This document shows positions 12,650 through 15,135 of a stretch of DNA of 15,135 bases, piece by piece. Numbering within the stretch: the stretch's first letter is position 1; the number at the start of each line of letters is the position of its first letter. Origin of the DNA: an uncultured Peptococcaceae bacterium (GTDB lineage: Bacteria > Bacillota > Dehalobacteriia > UBA4068 > UBA4997); contig CANQSW010000016.1 of the NCBI GenBank assembly GCA_947626615.1, positions 1-15,135 on the forward strand. The letters run 5' to 3'. Made by a program: the position numbers and the translations under genes. The notes beneath the pieces are model-generated. The model was not told the origin of the DNA. It saw nothing but the letters and a program-made list of their open reading frames with translations, and did not search any database.

Positions 12650-13822
12650 ATGAGCGATAATCCGAACGAAAACCTGAACGAAAACTTGACCGAAAATTTA
12701 AGCGAAAATTTAAGCGAAAACCTGACCGACAATTTGGCGGCGGAGCCGGCTGAAAACGCGGTGGAGCTGCCGCCGGCAGCGCCCGCCAGCGCCGTGCCGG
12801 AGGCTTTTGGCGCGGATTTTTGGCGGCAGGACAGCTGGTGGGACAGGCACTTCGGCTTTATGTCCGGGGAGGCCAAATTCTGGTTTCTGGGCGTGCTGCT
12901 GCTGATGATCTGCGGCGGCTTTTATCTGGGCTTTTGGGGGTCTATGCAGGAGCCCCGGCCCATCGACGTACCCTACGTGACTTCGGCCAACTATTTTGCC
13001 GATAAGGCGGCGGCGGAAGCCGCGATGAAGAATTATCTGGGTGACGACGGCGTGCTGACGGTGCTGCTTTTGGGCTGCGATATGCGCGAGGGCGAACGCA
13101 GCGGCCGTTCCGATACGATAATGCTGGCGTTCATCGATCTGGAGGAGGGCGCGGTGAACCTGCTTTCGATACCGCGCGACACCAGAGTGGCGCTGGCCGA
13201 GGGCAAGGGCACGACGAAGATCAACCACGCTTTTGCCTACGGCGGCGAGCCTTTGACCCGGAAAACGATCGAGAGCTTTTTGGACGTTGAGGTAGACCGC
13301 TACGTGCAGGTGGATTTTGAGGGCTTTGCCGGCGTTATCGACGCGCTGGGCGGCGTGGATTATAACGTGGAGCAGCGTATGTATCTGCCGGCGGAGAATA
13401 TCGACCTGCAGCCCGGCCAACAGAAGCTGAACGGCCACCAGGCGCTTTCCTACGTGCGCTGGCGCGGCACGCCCACGGCGGATATCGGGCGGATCGAGCG
13501 GCAGCAGAAATTTTTGAACACCGTACTGGATCAGGTGATGAGCACCGGCACGATCTTCAAGCTGCCGCAGCTGCTGAACGTCATCAATCAGTCGGTGGAC
13601 ACCGATTTCAGCCTGCGCGAGCTGAAAGGTCTGGTCGATATTTACAAGGAATTCCCCTCGGTCAGCTTCTCGTCGGACAAGCTGCCCGGCACGGACGCCT
13701 ATATAAACGGTATCAGCTATTGGGAATATTATCCCAACCAGACGGCGGAGCTGGTGGAGCGAATGAAGACGTTCGCCCTGCCGGATAACGATACGCCTGA
13801 ACCCGCCGGGGAGGTACAATAA
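12650..13822 (+). CDS. LytR-CpsA-Psr (LCP) family wall-polymer phosphotransferase
   Basis: A 390-residue type II membrane protein. LCP enzymes transfer undecaprenyl-linked polymers such as teichoic acids onto peptidoglycan. I chose ATG 12650, with GAGGG upstream; ATG 12635 has no such site. Residues 6-29 are six tetrapeptides of the form x-E/D-N-L, followed by an Ala/Pro/Glu-rich linker. The membrane helix is at about 77-96. The LCP domain starts near 135: VLLLGCD, GRSDTIMLAFID, LLSIPRDTRV, KINHAFAYGG, GGVDYNV, then ALSYVRWR and DIGRIERQQKFL. Conserved Arg and Asp residues for the lipid pyrophosphate are present (R153, D155, R176, D177, R270, R281, R284). The stop codon overlaps the start of the TagA-like transferase, so the two are translationally coupled and probably act on the same polymer. 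Confidence 0.93.
   Translation: MSDNPNENLNENLTENLSENLSENLTDNLAAEPAENAVELPPAAPASAVPEAFGADFWRQDSWWDRHFGFMSGEAKFWFLGVLLLMICGGFYLGFWGSMQEPRPIDVPYVTSANYFADKAAAEAAMKNYLGDDGVLTVLLLGCDMREGERSGRSDTIMLAFIDLEEGAVNLLSIPRDTRVALAEGKGTTKINHAFAYGGEPLTRKTIESFLDVEVDRYVQVDFEGFAGVIDALGGVDYNVEQRMYLPAENIDLQPGQQKLNGHQALSYVRWRGTPTADIGRIERQQKFLNTVLDQVMSTGTIFKLPQLLNVINQSVDTDFSLRELKGLVDIYKEFPSVSFSSDKLPGTDAYINGISYWEYYPNQTAELVERMKTFALPDNDTPEPAGEVQ
12665..12736 (+). repeat. Six tandem 12-base units coding x-E/D-N-L in the LCP N-terminus
   Basis: Six in-frame 12-base units (for example AACGAAAACCTG, AGCGAAAATTTA) encode NENL, NENL, TENL, SENL, SENL, TDNL. Third-codon bases have drifted, but units three to five remain close. 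Copy number could change without shifting the frame. Confidence 0.85.
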
Positions 13823-14667
13823 TGGCCGACCTGGAGATACTCGGCGCTAAGATCAGCGACCTGGACATGGTGGAGACGGTGTGCGCGCTGGCGGCGTATA
13901 TCGACGTGGGGCGGCAGCAGAACAGTCTTGAGCCGATGCTGCACCATATTGTGACGCTGAACGCCGAGATACTTTACAAGGCGCAGAGCGACCCCCGGCT
14001 GCTGGATATCATCAACCGGGCCGCGCTGGTGACGCCAGACGGCTCGGGCGTCGTTATGGCGGCCAGAGAGCTTTGCGGGCGCGAGATCGACCGCGTGACG
14101 GGCATCGACCTGCTGCAGGAGCTTTGCCGCCGCGCGCCCTCGCTGGGCTGGAGCGTTTATCTGCTGGGGGCTGCCCCCGGCGTGGCCGAGGCGGCCGCGC
14201 ATAATCTGACGGAGCAATACGGCGTGAACGTCTGCGGCTGGCACGACGGCTATTTTAAGCCGGAGGAGCTGCCCTGGATCCTGGGCGAGATCAACGAAAA
14301 GAAGCCGGACATTTTGTTCGTGGGGCTGGGCGCGCCGAAGCAGGAATTCTGGATCGACGAGAACCGCGACCGGCTGCGCGTGCCGCTGGTGCTGGGCGTG
14401 GGCGGCTGCTTCGACGTTATCTCCGGCAACTTGAAGCGCGCGCCTTTAGCTTTTCAGCGGCTAGGGCTGGAGTGGCTTTGGCGGCTGCTGCGCGAACCCT
14501 GGCGGATCAAGCGCATGACGGCGCTGCCGAAATTCGTGCTGCTGGTGAAGCGCGAAGCCCGAAGAAAACGGCGGCAGCAGGCGGCGAGCGTGCGCCTGAA
14601 CGTGGGCCGCAAAAGCGCCGACGAGAATAAAAAAGACGTTAAAAAAGACAAAAAGCTGCCGCAATAA
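13822..14667 (+). CDS. tagA: WecG/TagA/CpsF family (GT26) glycosyltransferase
   Basis: A 281-residue transferase predicted to add N-acetylmannosamine or a related sugar to undecaprenyl-diphospho-GlcNAc, the committed step for wall teichoic acid-type linkage units. Family motifs are complete: TLNAEIL (45-51), LVTPDGSGVV with the likely catalytic Asp73, RVTGIDLLQEL (91-101), YLLGAAPGV, LFVGLGAPKQEFWI, GVGGCFDVISGNLKRAP and LGLEWLWRLLREPWRIKRM. The C-terminal appendage, which in this family helps membrane attachment, continues into an unusually Lys/Arg-rich tail (about 235-281, ending KKDKKLPQ). Start ATG 13822 shares its A with the LCP stop (TAATG) and has GGGGAGG seven bases upstream. Pairing with LCP supports a role in a secondary wall polymer. 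The precise sugar is not determinable. Confidence 0.93.
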   Translation: MADLEILGAKISDLDMVETVCALAAYIDVGRQQNSLEPMLHHIVTLNAEILYKAQSDPRLLDIINRAALVTPDGSGVVMAARELCGREIDRVTGIDLLQELCRRAPSLGWSVYLLGAAPGVAEAAAHNLTEQYGVNVCGWHDGYFKPEELPWILGEINEKKPDILFVGLGAPKQEFWIDENRDRLRVPLVLGVGGCFDVISGNLKRAPLAFQRLGLEWLWRLLREPWRIKRMTALPKFVLLVKREARRKRRQQAASVRLNVGRKSADENKKDVKKDKKLPQ

Positions 14668-14684
14668 CCTGTTTTCGGCAAGTT

Positions 14685-14713
14685 TTGCGCCGCTTGGTCT
14701 GTAATTATATTAA
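14685..14713 (+). promoter_or_regulatory. Possible promoter for the SLH protein gene
   Basis: TTGCGC (14685-14690) and TATTAA (14708-14713) with a 17-base spacer, about 44 bases upstream of the SLH gene, in an A/T-rich patch between GC-rich genes. Both hexamers are two or more bases from consensus. Confidence 0.35.
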
Positions 14714-14756
14714 AAGAGTTTATGCTGGATAATTTTGTGAAGGGGTGTGAAAAACC

Positions 14757-15135
14757 ATGAAGAAAATTTTGTGTCTGGTATTGACGCTGCTGTTGACGCT
14801 CGGGCTGGCCGGGCAGGCTTTCGCGACCTTTACCGACGTGACGGACGTGGCCAGCGAGATCGACCAGGTGGTGGCGGCCGGGCTGATGCAGGGCTATCCC
14901 GACGGCACCTTCCGGCCGAACGACTACGTTACCCGCGCCGAGTTCGCCAAGGTGGCCGTGCTGGCCTGGCAGCAGGTCAACGACGAGACGCTGGCCGGGG
15001 CGGCCACGACCAACAGCTTCAGCGACGTGAAGGCGGACGCCTGGTATACGGAGAATATCGAACGCGCTGTGGCGCTGGGCCTGATGCAGGGTTACCCCGA
15101 CGGCACCTTCCGCCCGGACAGCGATATCAGCGCGG
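14757..15135 (+). CDS. Secreted S-layer-homology (SLH) domain protein, N-terminal part (3' end outside window)
   Basis: An open frame from ATG 14757 (AAGGGG upstream) runs off the right edge after 126 residues. A signal peptide (MKKILCLVLTLLLTLGLAGQAFA) is followed by two SLH repeats: TFTDVTDVASEIDQVVAAGLM with QGYPDGTFRPNDYVTRAEFAK, then SFSDVKADAWYTENIERAVALGLM with QGYPDGTFRPDSDISA, cut by the window end. SLH domains hold proteins to a wall-linked polymer, often pyruvylated, or in Negativicutes join outer membrane to peptidoglycan. The location after LCP and TagA genes, which make or attach such polymers, fits that role. The 36 bases at 14883-14918 recur almost unchanged at 15081-15116, so the two repeats are close copies. 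What the C-terminus carries cannot be seen. Confidence 0.93.
   Translation, partial: MKKILCLVLTLLLTLGLAGQAFATFTDVTDVASEIDQVVAAGLMQGYPDGTFRPNDYVTRAEFAKVAVLAWQQVNDETLAGAATTNSFSDVKADAWYTENIERAVALGLMQGYPDGTFRPDSDISA

Overview
The window looks like part of the chromosome of a GC-rich anaerobic Firmicute (Bacillota), from the Clostridia/Peptococcaceae or Negativicutes side. This is inferred from the company of genes: a class 1B dihydroorotate dehydrogenase, several copper-amine-oxidase-type 'stalk' domain proteins, an MreB/Mbl protein without mreCD, a LytR-CpsA-Psr protein next to a TagA/WecG transferase, and an S-layer-homology (SLH) protein. The genus cannot be read from the sequence. I see no insertion sequence, phage gene, CRISPR array, tRNA or rRNA. 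Most of the window is core housekeeping DNA, and most of the novelty is in non-coding RNA structure and in the secreted proteins.

Layout. Positions 1-452 hold the end of pyrD. Positions 562-2960 hold two tandem paralogous secreted stalk-domain proteins of unknown function, ending at a bidirectional terminator (2986-3027) shared with a minus-strand SLC13-type transporter (3050-4480). A divergent intergenic region (4481-4780) carries a promoter on each strand and a 21-bp inverted repeat. Next comes the translation/transcription block: tuf (4781-5983), a structured tail and strong terminator, then a new promoter driving rpmG, secE, nusG, rplK, rplA, rplJ and rplL (6296-9857). This block has three autoregulatory RNA candidates: an L1-binding-site mimic before rplK, a second one before rplA, and an L10 leader with attenuator before rplJ. 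After rplL the usual rpoBC genes are absent. Instead a bidirectional terminator (9879-9913) is shared with minus-strand pgeF (9922-10740).

Positions 10904-15135 form a cell-envelope region read on the plus strand: mreB/mbl, a small membrane-anchored stalk-domain protein, an LCP phosphotransferase with a tetrapeptide-repeat N-terminus, a TagA/WecG glycosyltransferase whose start overlaps the LCP stop codon, and the beginning of a secreted SLH protein. The likely common theme is cell shape (MreB), making and attaching a secondary wall polymer (TagA, LCP), and wall- or envelope-anchored surface proteins (SLH, stalk domains).

Limits. All calls rest on reading the sequence and on recalled family features. 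RNA folds were paired by hand, and promoters were judged against sigma-70-type hexamers.
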